Source: Cyrtodaria siliqua (lineage: Eukaryota > Mollusca > Bivalvia > Adapedonta > Hiatellidae). From it: 64,000 nucleotides of DNA. The stretch covers positions 1-64,000 of the forward strand of contig JAWPHD010011183.1 of assembly GCA_037043455.1 (NCBI GenBank), given 5' to 3'. The position numbers and the translations under genes were made by a program. The notes under the pieces are model-generated. The model ran no database searches. It was not told where the DNA came from and saw only the letters and a list, made by a program, of their open reading frames with translations. Positions 1-11,235 of the stretch are shown here, piece by piece; within the stretch, counting starts at the first letter, position 1; each line of letters begins with the position of its first letter.

Positions 1-510
1 TAAGCAAATTTACTATGATGTCACTGTTTGTAAGCAAATTTACTATGCTGTCACTATGCGTAAGCAAATTTACCATATTGTCACTGTTTGTAAGACAATT
101 TACTATGCTGTCACTGTTTGTAAGCAAATTGACTACGATGTCACCGTTTGTAAGCAAATGTACCATGCTGTCACTGCTTGTAAACAAATTTACCATGATG
201 TCACCGTTTGTAAGCAAATTTACTATGTTGTCACCGATTACTATGCTGTCACCGTTTGTAAGCAAATTTAACCATGCTGTCCCTGTTGGTAAGCAAATAT
301 ACTCTTCTGGCACCTTTTGTAAGCAAATTTACTCTGATGTCACCGTTTGTAAGCAAAGTTACTATGAATTCACTGTTTGTAAGCAAATTTACTATGATGT
401 CACTGTTTGTAAGCAAATTTACCAAGCTGTCACTACGTGTTAGCACATTTACTATGCTGTGACCGTTTGTAAGCAAATTAAGTATGCTGTCACTATGTGT
501 AAGCGAATAG
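1..510. repeat. 30-bp minisatellite, about 16-17 units, cut by the window edge
   Basis: A unit resembling taagcaaatttactatgctg followed by tcactgtttg recurs every 30 bp with point differences and a few small indels near 235-270. Because 30 is a multiple of three, several frames stay open and give apparent proteins of repeated VCKQIYYDVT or VSKFTMLSLF. These are repeat artefacts. The array lies downstream of the last visible CUB exon, presumably in an intron. Confidence 0.95.
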
Positions 511-689
511 TAATAAAAGTACTGGTTGTTTAAAGCAACTGAAAATATTGATCCCAGTTCTAGATATCATTTCATGTTCCTAAATGACAATCCTGTATCA
601 TGTGGCAGTGTTGTTTTCTAGTGGTTCTTGTTCAGAATTATAATTCTAAATGCAAATTAAAAACTAATTTCGTGAATATGCATACTTAC

Positions 690-788
690 ATGCAGTCATC
701 GCTGAGCTCGAGTGCGAAGTATTCGGATTCAAGCATTACGTAATAACCCTGGGGGGCACTGACGGTCCAGTGGCATTCGCTGTTCTGG
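690..788 (-). CDS. CUB gene exon 3: core of CUB domain
   Basis: The acceptor TTTTTTCAG precedes 788 and the donor GTAAGTATG follows 690. The translation contains SECHWTVSAPQGYYVMLES and ends at SDDC, matching the C-x-W...AP-x-GYY...DDC pattern of CUB domains. It keeps phase with exon 2. The next exon must lie left of position 1. Confidence 0.8.
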
Positions 789-3700
789 CTGAAAAAACGA
801 ACATTTGGTGAGGAGTGCATCTGAATATTTGTAGGATGGTCGCTACGCCCGTCTCGATGCTTAAATTAACCAACCCGACGAGACCCTACTCTATATATTA
901 TACTTATTATTGAGTTGGCAAAATGTGCGACTCGTGACAACCCTGAAACGGCATTCGTTAAAGCTACAAACCGTTATAAAAAGCTCATCTTACAAATGTT
1001 ATCACGGCATCATATGTTTTCGGTGGGGTCATAAATCTAATTGCAGCGAACAAATGTATTTTATAATCGAAAACATTTACTATATCTAGATATAAAATAA
1101 ATCACAAAATATATCTAAATAAAAAAAATAAAAGTATTCGATCTCAGTTTATTTATATGTAAAACACAATGGAGGGTACACATCGTGTATGTCAAACGTC
1201 ATGTACTTTAGACGGTGTTCCTAATTTGCAATAAGTATAGTTCAGACCTAAAAGTTACGCTACACAAAGCTGAAATAATAAACAAATTACAGGAGAACTA
1301 AAACCGTCTAAAACACAAAAGGGTCCAAAAAGGTATGAGGGCTGGATAATGATGCTATGTGTGATGTATTTACGCTTCTTATACATGGGCAATGTTTTAT
1401 CTACTCACAAAATCGAAACTCTATCCAGGTGTTCAGCTCATATAATAAAGTTAATGTGTCCACTCTGGTTTAGGCTAATGTGTCCACATATGGTTTATTA
1501 ATGTGTCCCACATCTGGTGTATAAATGTGTCCACATCTGGTTGATGAATGCGTCCACATATGGTTTAGTAATGTGTCCACATCTGGTTTATGAATGGCTT
1601 CCACATATGGTTTAGTAATGTGTCCACATCTGGTTTATGAATGCGTCCACATATGGTTTAGTAATGCGTCCACATATGGTTTAGTAATGTGTCCACATCT
1701 GGTTTAGTAATGTTTCCACAATATGAGTTTAGTAATGTGTCCACATGTGGTTAGTAATGTGTCCACATGTGGTGTATGAATGTGTCCACATATGGTTGAT
1801 GAATATGTCCACATATGGTTTATGAATGTGTCCACATATGGTTTATTAATGTGTCCACATCTGGTGTATGAATGCGTCCACATATGGTTTAGTAATATGT
1901 CCACATCTGGTTTATGAATGCGTCCACATATGGTTTAGTAATGTGTCCATATCTGGTTTATGAATGCGTCCACATATGGTTTAGTAATGTGTCCACATCT
2001 GGTTTAGTAATGTGTCCACATCTGGTTTAGTAATGTGTCCACATCTGGTTGATGAATATGTCCACATATGGTTTATTAATGTGTCCACACATGGTTTAGT
2101 AATGTGTCCACATCTGGTTTATGAATGTGTCCACATATGGTTTAGTAATGTGTCCAGATCTGGTATATGAATGTGTCCACATCTGGTTTATAAATAAGTC
2201 CACATCTGGTTTATTAATGTGTCCACATCTGGTTTATGAATGTGTCCACATATGGTTTAGTAAGGTGTCCAGATCTGGTATATGAATGTGTCCACATCTG
2301 GTTTATAAATAAGTCCACATCTGGTTTATTAATGTGTCCACATCTGGTTTATAAATGTGTCCACATATGGTTTAGTAATGTGTCCACATATGGTTTATTA
2401 GTAGTATAAATTTTATAAATGGTGGTATAAAGAAACCATCTTACTCATAAAACTCTGTACCGTTGATCTCTGTGGTTTGCAGGGCAATCCAGAACGTTTC
2501 CTTGTGATCGATAGTGATGTCTTTTCCACAACGACCTGTCAGTGAATACAAACTACGTCACATAGACTCTGAATTTAAATTGAGTTTTACGGCGCAACTA
2601 TACAAAATGTTTATACGGCGCTAACTTGAACGCGCATTCCAGGCTTATTCTCCATTTACATTAAAACAAAAAAGAGTAAAATTGACCTGGAAGCTTTGCC
2701 ATAAAAAAAGGCCTTTTTCCTAAAAAAAAAAAAAAGCATTTGTCCTCATAAGTGTTGGTCTTTGTCCTCAACATTAAACATGGCCTGCCTACTTGTTCAT
2801 TTTTGTCCGTTAAAAACTTGAAACTTGGCCTAGATGATATGTGTGTTTCCGAGATGTCTATTATGGGTCAAAGAAAGGTGGTCCTTCTCTGATATTATTT
2901 ACCGTTTGTGGCTTTTTCTTTTCCTTAAAAGTACGTCAGTGGAAAATAAGACAATGACCTCGAAGGTAGGTCCAAGTGACTTTGTAACTTACTTCCTCAT
3001 TATAAATTGGATAAACCGTTACATTTTAATGTTACCCGCATATTAAACAATTTATTTAACAGCTTGGTCAAGGACCTACTTTTGGCTCATTTTTGAAACT
3101 AATGCTTTGAATGTCATGCTTTGTGTCTTGTTTTAGCCTAGCATATTGCATCAACAGGAATAAACCGGCCATGCCCGCATTCTTTTTACGTCGAAATAAA
3201 CATATACAGAATGGGCCTAAAACTTTTATATCTGCAGAACTGAAAAATAATGCAAATTCTGTTATGTTTGTGAAATTTCCTTTGAAGAATTTGCAAAGCA
3301 TTAAATCGTTTAATTCAGAATACTAAGGGGCGGTGCTATACCATGCTACTAACGTCCAATAAACTGCTTCTTTTTCTTCTTGATTTTTGTTTGATTGTCA
3401 ACAGTTTGTTTTTTGTTTTTTTGTGTCCCAATCCCCTCCCCGTAACAGTAAAAAACGTGTTTGTCTGCGTATTTTTTGGATGTTAATTGTTTTTATTTTT
3501 AGTTGCGACCATCCCCCAATAAGAAAATCATATATCCGCCCATGGTATTATTTTGAATCTTCACTTTTACGGGACATATTCATTGTCATTAGGCCAGTTT
3601 TTTTTATTATTAGGTTTATCGTATTTTTCTGGAAAAATGAAGGGTAGGAGGAGGGAATAATACAAAAATAATTCATAAAAACATACCCACAAAGGCGTCT

Positions 3701-4837
3701 AAAAGAAAAAAGTTTGTATAATAGTATTAAATGACTTAATTCTTAGTTTCAAGGTAACAAGTCAATTAAAAGGCAATCTATTATGGTTTATTTCGATTAT
3801 TTGTTGCAAGCTTCATAAAATTTCACCTTGTGGTCTTATAAACTGTTGTATGCAGACAGACAAACTGATGGATAGAAAACCCATAACCATGTATTAAAGT
3901 CTAAAATTGACTTCGCATTCTGGCTAATCAAAATATCTGTCCCAGTCAAGCCAGTTAAGCTTCTTTTTTTTTTTTTCTTTTTTTTTTTAATTCGGCAATA
4001 ATTGGGGTCGGCAAACCTAAAAATTAAAAACGTCTGGCCTTATTTGTGAAACTAATTCATAAAACCAGATGCTGTTTTTTGCATGAAACTGTTACAGTGT
4101 ATTATTTTGTAATTTTATGTTTATGAATAGCTCACAATGGCTTTTGACCAAGGGGTGCCTGAGGGGTATTAGTTTAAGTATATAGATAAATTGGAGTTTA
4201 TTGCATCAAATAGTACTTAGACATTTATATTGTTCGGGTAACCGCTATGGAATGCACATTTTATACAAAGGATTCTTGTGGGGTAGGATGGAGGGAAGTT
4301 AGTGAAAGTTTGGATTTGAACTACAGCGGTTATACGTGTGTTAATGAAAATTGGACTATCCATTTCATGATTTGTTAATAGAACTTTTAACGTTTGGTAT
4401 TTCCAACATTTAGACAGTGATAACATGATATATTGGTTTTCCGATAAATAACTTACTGTTTGACAATATGTGATATGAAGATAAAAAAGAAATATTAAAA
4501 CAACAAACATCAGAAGAATTCGACTTTATCGTTCATTGAATTTTCCTACAGAAAAATAGGCATAGTAAGATATAGATTATAACAAAACTATGAAAAGTTA
4601 ACACAGCGAAACATTCCGTATCTTCAAAGTTAATGCAATCCGTGCGTTTAATTCTTTTTCTCTCATACCGTTATAATAAAGCCTATAATAATATATTTAC
4701 TTACCTTCCCTTCTCGTTCTTACTACCAGAGAGTTCCCATCGTCCGTCTGTCCCCGAAAATCCAGAACTCGGCCATAACCACCTTGCAGTAAGATTAATC
4801 CAAAAAATAAGCAGCAAATCTCTGTTATTGTGGTCAT
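690..4837 (-). CDS. 5' part of a secreted/membrane CUB-domain protein gene (three exons, continues off the left edge)
   Basis: Three minus-strand exons (4837-4705, 2535-2445, 788-690) join without breaking the frame: intron phases 1 and 2, each with GT donor and AG acceptor. The spliced product starts with a hydrophobic signal peptide (about residues 7-21), then a short basic stretch (VVRTRREGR). A CUB-type module follows from the CGKDI motif through ECHWTVSAP to the DDC motif, giving the expected spacing of CUB cysteines and the conserved C-x-W and AP turn. CUB modules act in extracellular binding or protease targeting. The downstream part is outside the window, so the full architecture (protease, receptor or simple CUB protein) cannot be told. 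Start chosen as the first in-frame ATG, with A at -3. Signal peptide, splice sites and phase are seen; CUB membership is recognised from the pattern; function is unknown. Confidence 0.8.
1445..2405. repeat. 23-bp minisatellite (TGTCCACATNTGGTTTANNAA), about 41 units
   Basis: Units of 22-24 bp, built on gtgtccacatctggtttat or gcgtccacatatggtttag, fill the intron between CUB exons 2 and 3. Two subtypes (ATCTGG and ATATGG) alternate in places, which suggests a 46-bp higher-order step. An apparent minus-strand ORF at 1704-1904 is only translated repeat. Confidence 0.95.
2445..2535 (-). CDS. CUB gene exon 2: first half of CUB domain
   Basis: The acceptor CTGACAG precedes 2535 and the donor GTAAGA follows 2445. 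Exon 2 supplies two bases to finish the split glycine codon from exon 1, then RCGKDITIDHKETFWIALQ and onward to EFY. The cysteine near the start matches the first CUB cysteine. Confidence 0.78.
2536..4704. other. CUB gene intron 1, no feature recognised
   Basis: AT-rich sequence with poly-T runs (3963-3988) and short frames without coding character. I see no exon, no RNA gene and no clear repeat here. The acceptor for exon 2 is at its left end and the exon 1 donor at its right end. Confidence 0.5.
4705..4837 (-). CDS. CUB gene exon 1: signal peptide
   Basis: 44 codons plus one base. The ATG at 4837-4835 is preceded by AAACA, and a GTAAGT donor follows base 4705. Residues 7-21 (ICCLFFGLILLQGGY) form a hydrophobic core typical of a signal peptide. 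The open frame continues upstream to 4957 but without another ATG, so this start is preferred. Confidence 0.75.
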
Positions 4838-5582
4838 TGTTTCCTTCAATAAACTACTCCGTGTACCAGCTGAAATGTAACTGACTAAATTGCACGATGT
4901 AGGCTGTAATTTAAGTGCTATGTAGATATTATACAGTATTTTCGCAGAACACTTCACTTCAACTTAAGGGTCTGAAGAAAAGAAAAAATGAAACAGGAAA
5001 CGGCTTAAGAATAAGTAAAGAAACCCGGATCTTTCTCAAGTGAAATTAAGATTTAACGGAAGATAAAAAGTCCCCGATAACAATTCATTGGATAACTGCT
5101 TTCATTTTCAGCGTTTTTACGTCTCACACAACACTGTTGTTTTTGCACTGCTCTGCATAAGTAGCAGGACCTGTCTGGGCCACTACACAACTTCCTGGAT
5201 TTTCTTTAAAAAAATAAAGTTTTCTTTTTGGAACTTAATGTCTGCTGCAAATATCCAGCAAAAAACACGGGGTTGAGCAATTTGCCACTAACTGTCATTA
5301 ACTCCTTTCTATATCATTATCCTAAGTGCCCATTCCAATTCCTTATTCCTTATGGTTTTGAACATTAAATTTCACATCTTAAATACTAAAGTTAAAAGCT
5401 TTGACACCATTGGCTTGGTGTTTGAGTTATTCTTATGAACAACATACTGATAATTATGAATGTACAAACAATAAACAATGTGATTACATGTTACAATTGA
5501 GAGTAGTTAGGTGACAAATGACAGTTTATTTTTCAAATTTCCAATAGGCTAACCGCCCATGAGGATATACATACAAATATAA
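4838..5582. other. Upstream flank of the CUB gene, nothing specific seen
   Basis: This stretch should hold the CUB gene 5' UTR and promoter on the minus strand. No TATA box at a convincing distance, CpG cluster or named binding site stands out. Confidence 0.35.
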
Positions 5583-7375
5583 TTTTATTAATAGGAGTAA
5601 AAAATTGTATTGTGTTTTTGTTGACTTCACGAAAGCTTTTGATTATGTTGTTCGTGACAACTTATTGTTCAAACTAATAAAGTTAGGTGTGCGTGGTAAA
5701 ATATTTAATGTTATTAAATCTATGTATACTTCAGTAAAATCAAGAGTGAAATATTGTAATGAACTCAGTGAGGAGTACACATGTATGCTTGGAGTAAGAC
5801 AAGGGGAATGTTTATCACCTTTTCTTTTTTCTATGTTTCTAAACGATATCGAAGATGAATTTATAAAACATGGTAGTGAAGGAATTAATGTTAATCTGTT
5901 TAAAGTATTTCTCGTATTATATGCTGATGATATTGTTATATTTGCAAACAGTAGTATAGAATTACAAACTAGTTTAAGTTTGCTATCGGGATATTGTAAT
6001 AAGTGGAAACTTGTTGTAAATACATCAAAAACTAAGGTTATGGTGTTTAAAAAGGGTTGCTCATTACCTAGAAATTTAACTTTTCATTTAAATGATAATG
6101 CATTAGATATTGTTAATAGGTTCAACTATTTAGGCATAGTCTTTACAACGGGTGGATCATTCACTGATGCACAGGCAACACTTGCAGGACAGGCTTTAAA
6201 GGCTATATTTAAAATGAACAAATGCCTATATAAATTTACTGAGTTATCTATTGAACACAGATTAGATTTATTTGATAAATTAATCACGCCAATTTTGAAC
6301 TATGGGGCTGCAGTTTGGGGTTTTACAAAAGCTAATGCAATAGAAAGAGTGCATCTTAAATTCTGTAAGAATATATTAAGTGTAAAGAAGACAACGCAAA
6401 ATGATTTTATATATGGGGAGTTGGGTAGAAAATCCTTTTTATGTCAACGGCATTTTATTATAATAAAGTACTGGCTCAAAATATTACATAGTAGTGAAAA
6501 TAAGTATGTTAAAATAGTTTATGATATGATGATCAATGACATAACTGGCCAACCGAATAAATTAAATTGGGCTTTACTATTACGTGATCTTCTGTGTAAT
6601 ATGGGTTTCCATGATGTATGGTTAGCACAAAGTGTAGGAAACGTTGAACTATTTTTGCTTGTTGTCAAACAAAGACTTCATGATAATTTTATACAAAACT
6701 GGCATAATAGATTGCAAGAATCAAGCAGAGCTTTATTTTATAATTGTATAGAGAATTTTAGATTTCAACCCTACCTAAATATGTGTAATATATCGAAATT
6801 TAGGCAAGCTTTAACTAAACTTCGCGTTTCATCACACAGACTTGAGATAGAAGCTGGACGATGGAGCAAACCAAATAGAACACCGGTTAATGATAGGAAA
6901 TGTAAATTGTGCCAGTCTTTAGAAGATGAATACCATTTTGTTTTAATATGTCCCTTATATACAGACATAAGAAAACACTATATTAAAACGTATTATTTCA
7001 TGCGTCCAAATATGCAAAAGTTCATTTCTTTGATTAATTCTACATGTAAAAAGCAAATAAGAAATCTAGCTATTTTTATTTATAAGGCTTTTAATAAAAG
7101 AAATGAGTACCTTTTTCCAAATAGGTAATACGAATTGATGTTGTAATGATATACATTTACTGTTTATATATGCATTTTGTTGTATAGCAACAGTATTTCA
7201 CTCAAAATTGTATCACCTTCTCCACTAGATACACATACACGTAATTGTGTAAAATTGCTAAGTATACTATGCATTTGTACTTTTTTGTTACATTGTCTGT
7301 CATGTTATTTTCATGTCTGTATTTGTACCACAAGGGCCTTAGTGTCTATTGGATTTTGAAATAAACTAAATTAAA
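5583..7375 (+). mobile_element. 5'-truncated non-LTR retrotransposon (LINE A, Jockey/CR1-like)
   Basis: The element begins inside the reverse transcriptase domain and ends in a 3' UTR closing with aggattttgaaataaact-like sequence (about 7345-7372) that includes an AATAAA-type signal. The reverse transcriptase frame is intact, but the endonuclease and the N-terminal fingers are missing, as usual for target-primed insertions that stop early. The clade is inferred from protein style only. Confidence 0.88.
5605..7128 (+). CDS. Reverse transcriptase, C-terminal two-thirds (LINE A)
   Basis: 507 codons open, of which residues 1-110 carry the RT core: VDFTKAFD (about 6-13), GVRQGECLSPFLF (63-75) and the catalytic YADD (106-109). 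The C-terminal third holds a CKLCQSLEDEYHFVLICP cysteine/histidine motif like that at the end of related LINE proteins. The frame is open upstream to 5563, where it meets a stop, and no ATG precedes the RT motifs. The copy is therefore truncated and the nominal start (a TTG) is not a real initiator. The lack of internal stops suggests a fairly young insertion. It is related to LINE B (16199-19553) but clearly diverged from it. Confidence 0.85.
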   Translation: MYCVFVDFTKAFDYVVRDNLLFKLIKLGVRGKIFNVIKSMYTSVKSRVKYCNELSEEYTCMLGVRQGECLSPFLFSMFLNDIEDEFIKHGSEGINVNLFKVFLVLYADDIVIFANSSIELQTSLSLLSGYCNKWKLVVNTSKTKVMVFKKGCSLPRNLTFHLNDNALDIVNRFNYLGIVFTTGGSFTDAQATLAGQALKAIFKMNKCLYKFTELSIEHRLDLFDKLITPILNYGAAVWGFTKANAIERVHLKFCKNILSVKKTTQNDFIYGELGRKSFLCQRHFIIIKYWLKILHSSENKYVKIVYDMMINDITGQPNKLNWALLLRDLLCNMGFHDVWLAQSVGNVELFLLVVKQRLHDNFIQNWHNRLQESSRALFYNCIENFRFQPYLNMCNISKFRQALTKLRVSSHRLEIEAGRWSKPNRTPVNDRKCKLCQSLEDEYHFVLICPLYTDIRKHYIKTYYFMRPNMQKFISLINSTCKKQIRNLAIFIYKAFNKRNEYLFPNR

Positions 7376-8585
7376 ACATATACATATATGGCTGACAGTC
7401 AAACTCAGTCTTCAAATTAAACAACAAATAATTATAATATACATGTATAATGAACTTCTTCATTTTTAGGACAATTATATATTTGCATGTCCGCATAACA
7501 TACTAACTGTTGATACTTATACATGTATATTCTTACATGCCATACGTGATTGCATATAATTCAAACAGCTTTTAATTGTATGAACACGTAAGTAATTTTA
7601 AGTAGATGCTTAGCAACCAGGTATACATATGCAAGTAAACATACATACTATTAACAACGCTACACCAATTTGTAATACATTCTACAACATATAGTTCAAT
7701 TATTGGCAAACATAGTTTCGTTCCTTTTAGTAAAGGCTTTATTTATGAAAATGGCGGCATTTCTTACTTCTTTTGTACATGTTAAATTAATTAACAAAAC
7801 CATTCTATAGCACATGCTATAGAAAGTAACTTTCACACATACAGGAACAAACAATTAAGTTGGCTTGGAATTTCCTACTTGAAAGTGAATTCTCAATATG
7901 TTTGTATTAAGATTACAAACTAACTTGATTGATATTCAAAAGGTTAATTTTTCATGGGGTTTTAACAATGGTGTTTTTATAGTTTGAGAAACAGTTGGTT
8001 TTAACAATGGTGTTTTTACAGTTTGAGAAACAGTTGACATTTATGACAGCATATGTTACCAAAAACATATTGCACTTAAAAGTTGTTAGATTATTTACCA
8101 AGATTGAAAATAAAAATAAAATGAAAGTAGCAAAGATATTATACTACAAATTGTTATAAATATTTGCAGCATAAAACATATGCAGACTCAATATGAATCT
8201 AAAACCCATTATGATGGTTCAGTTTAAACGTAGTTCACTGGATGGTTGTATTTGTATCTGAACTGACTCCCATGATGCTTCCAGATCGCCTCCATTCTCT
8301 TCAAACACAAAACCAGCAAACACATTAATCATGTTGTTACGCTGTAAGTGGTGTAAATACACAAACCTAAATGTCTCACTAAACAGTTATCTCCCTTGTG
8401 ACCAACGGTAGGAACAGTCATGCGCTTAAAGGGAAACATGGCGATCTTGCAGAGTTTGAAATGGATGTCTCGATTTATATATCCAGAATCAGTTTTACTT
8501 TTACCCTGGTTAAATTTAAATAAAATGTTTTCGGGTCCGTTTCTATCCTCATAAAACGGTTGCGGTAGTGCATTGATAGGGTAAA
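7376..8585. other. Intergenic, AT-rich, with one 38-bp tandem duplication
   Basis: Mostly featureless. A 38-bp unit starting ggttttaacaatggtgtttt is repeated directly at 7958-8034. No coding signal seen. Confidence 0.5.
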
Positions 8586-9335
8586 AAAGTCCGTTTTCAA
8601 ATAACAGGATTTAACAATGTGTTAAATAAACAACTCCTTAGCCATTATGCGTCGAGCGACCGAGAACATTTTTTTATACTGAGGGCGTGCATCGAAATTG
8701 TTTGATATTTTATCTACAGTAACATGGACATACATGTATATGTCCATGTATGAATAAAAAAGGTCCGTTTTCAAATAAAAGGAATTAAAAATGTGTTAAT
8801 TAAACCACTCATTAGTCATTATGCGGCGGGCGAGCGAAAAACATTTTATACTAAGGGCGTGCATCGAAATTGTTTGCTATTTTATCTACAGTAACATGGA
8901 CATACATGTATGAATAAAAAAAAGTCCGTTTTCAAATAAAAGGATTTAACAATGTGTTAATGAAACCACTCATTAGTCATTATGCGTCGAGCGAGCGAAG
9001 CGAGTGGAAAAAAAATTACTGTGGGCGTGCATCGAAATTGTTTGATATTTTATCTAATTACCACTCATTAGCCATTATGCGTCTAGAAAAATAATTATAC
9101 TGAGGGTGTGCATCGAAATTGTTTGGTATTTTATCTACCGTAACATAGACATGCATGTATGAATAAAAAAAAGTCCGTTTTCAAATAAAAGGATTTGAGA
9201 ATGTGTTAATTAAACCACTCATTAGTCATTATGCGTCGAGCGAGCGATAAACATTTTTATACTGAGGGCGTGCATCGAAATTGTTTGATATTTTATCTAC
9301 AGTAACATGGACATACATGTATGATCCAAAATTGT
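8586..9335. repeat. Tandem array of about 165-175-bp units (four full or partial copies)
   Basis: Units run from GTCCGTTTTCAAATA through CATTAGTCATTATGCG and GGGCGTGCATCGAAATTG to ACATGGACATACATGTATG. They start near 8590, 8763, 8926 and 9172, with a shortened unit around 9050. Each unit carries a small palindrome, ACATGTATGTCCATGT-like. The family is not recognised. Confidence 0.85.
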
Positions 9336-9354
9336 TAGGGCGGACGCACGGGTG

Positions 9355-9383
9355 CACCCCCCCCCCCCCCCCCCCCACCCCCC
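9355..9383. repeat. Poly-C tract
   Basis: About 19 consecutive C residues, one A, then more C. It is homopurine on the opposite strand and sits at the junction between the 170-bp array and a LINE fragment. Confidence 0.95.
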
Positions 9384-9389
9384 GGATCC

Positions 9390-9720
9390 TAATTTTTACA
9401 CATTGATAGTAGATAACTATGTTATGAAACCTTACTTATATATTTCAAATATACCAAAGTATACATTATCAACACTAAGACTATCATCTCACAAACTTAC
9501 AAATAGAAGCTGGGAGATGGGAGATGGCATAAGCCGAATAGCATACCCATAAATTAACGTAATTGTATCACGTGTGAAAAACTAGAAGATGAATATCACT
9601 TTATCACTTTCATTATATAATGAGTTAAGAGAAAAATATATAAGAAGGCTAAATGTGTTAGATAATAGTAATTAGTGTACAAAACACATTTTATTATTAA
9701 AATATATGAAAGTTACTCTT
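9390..9720 (+). pseudogene. LINE 3' fragment (RT C-terminal region), decayed
   Basis: The translation at 9424-9515 reads MKPYLYISNIPKYTLSTLRL, then SSHKLTNRSW. This parallels the LINE A segment FQPYLNMCNISKFRQALTKL followed by SSHRLEIEAGRW. A second piece near 9580-9610 encodes EKLEDEYHF, matching the LINE A LEDEYHF motif. Stops and small deletions break the frame, so this is a relic of a related element. Confidence 0.8.
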
Positions 9721-10134
9721 TAATATGAAGACCATTTAACTTAAAGTTGTTTTTGTTTTGTTCTGTTTTTTAACAAAGATTTCAAATGTTATTACAGTTG
9801 TTTTGATGTTTTCTATAAAAGGTAAAATAAAGTTACCTTCTCCGCATATATTATGCAATTAAAGCCTGTTTACAATGTATTAATAATAACAATACCATGC
9901 ATGATTGAACATATTTCTTGAATTGTTACTTTCAAAAGCTTTATAATTATATATCGTGTTGATGTCGAAACACTAGTACTTTTGCATAAGTACACATAAC
10001 TATTGCATGTACCTGCTGTCAACCTTGTATATATATATATATATATGTTTTGTATCCTCATGGGTCTTATGACCTTTTGGAATTTTGCTGAATGAAAGAT
10101 TATATATATATTATTTAATACCGCAACAAACCAA
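9721..10134. other. Intergenic, no gene seen
   Basis: AT-rich, with a short (TA)n run at about 10029-10046. The apparent minus-strand frame at 9870-10235 overlaps a SINE head and has no coding support. Confidence 0.4.
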
Positions 10135-10210
10135 CTGCTCGGCGAAGTCGTTAGAGCGTCGTCTACTATGTGTCTACTGAACCAAAAGTTCAGAGTTCGA
10201 GCCTTGTATA
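10135..10210 (+). mobile_element. tRNA-derived SINE head (solitary)
   Basis: The sequence CTCGGCGAAGTCGTTAGAGC followed about 40 bp later by AGAGTTCGAGCC has A-box and B-box spacing of a tRNA-like pol III promoter. No intact acceptor stem or CCA-adjacent pairing is evident, so I call a SINE head and not a tRNA gene. Confidence 0.55.
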
Positions 10211-10589
10211 AGGTAACATTTTTTAAACCATACAATGTTAAGATATTTCAAAAAATATTATACGAAACTACTACGGAATAAATCCGACTGGTTCCTACAA
10301 TTTGGCATTTGAGTACTCCGTATAATAGAGATACATCTTAGCCGCCCCCTCCCCACCTCGCAATCCCTCATTTTAAAAGTAAAATTCCTTGTATCCATTA
10401 TGTCATTCATTAAATAGGGTAATAAAGTCTTTTTTCTTTTTATAATCAAATTCTAAATCAATTTATATATGGTCCAAGTATAGGATTATCACAAATAAAG
10501 GCAGGTTATTATGAAAAGCCAAATTAGTATTTATTTCTCTGTAAGATAGAAAGATACCTCTTTAACATAGAAAGATATATCTTTAAGAT

Positions 10590-10738
10590 AGAGAGAACCA
10601 GTACTGTATAACTCCCGCCAGCCGTAAGAATCGACACTTTCTCACTTACAGCCTTACAAGTTGATCTCTCAGTGGGATTCGAACCCTCAACGGTACAACG
10701 CCACGTCGTTAACCCCTCGACCACGGACGCCGTTTATG
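10590..10738 (-). mobile_element. tRNA-derived SINE, family B, minus orientation
   Basis: Read on the minus strand it shows a B box (GAGGGTTCGAATCCCACT), then GTGAGAAAGTGTCGATTCTT and CAGTACTGGTTCT. This body is shared with copies at 39418, 42118, 44425 and 57596. The apparent ORF across it is an artefact. Confidence 0.8.
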
Positions 10739-10871
10739 CACATAAATTGCCTCCACTTTCGGTGAGATTGAACACATACGGCTCCGTGACATTTTACAGA
10801 GCTGTCCACAACCAAAGACGAGAACGTGCCCTAGCGTTATATCAAAACTGAAGAAAAAGTAAGAACGGGCA

Positions 10872-10941
10872 TAATAATAACAATAATAATAATAGTAACT
10901 TCTACTACAACTACTACTACTACTACTTATAATAAAATAAT

Positions 10942-10974
<33 letters not shown>

Positions 10975-11110
10975 TAATAATAATAATAATAATAATATAA
11001 TAATAATAATAATAATAATTAATACTACTACTACTACTACTACTACTACTAATAATAATAATAATAATAATTAATAATAATAATAATAATTAATAATAAT
11101 AATAATAATT
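10872..11110. repeat. Compound microsatellite (TAA)n / (ACT)n
   Basis: Long runs of AAT/TAA are broken by blocks of ACT. The TAA and ATT runs meet at about 10960-10965 to make a self-complementary segment. Confidence 0.95.
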
Positions 11111-11235
11111 TAGTCCTAAACATTATTTATTTAACGGTACTTCTGGTGAGTCTCTTTCTTGCTGAAAAACGTGAAAAAGAACGTCATTTTTATATAGATT
11201 TACAATCTCAACCAGGGTCACCATATGTGATTGTA

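Noticed and set aside
1..510. CRISPR-like array of 30-bp repeats
   Set aside because: Units are contiguous with no unique spacers, and the DNA is eukaryotic.
10135..10210. tRNA gene candidate
   Set aside because: No consistent cloverleaf; better explained as a SINE head.
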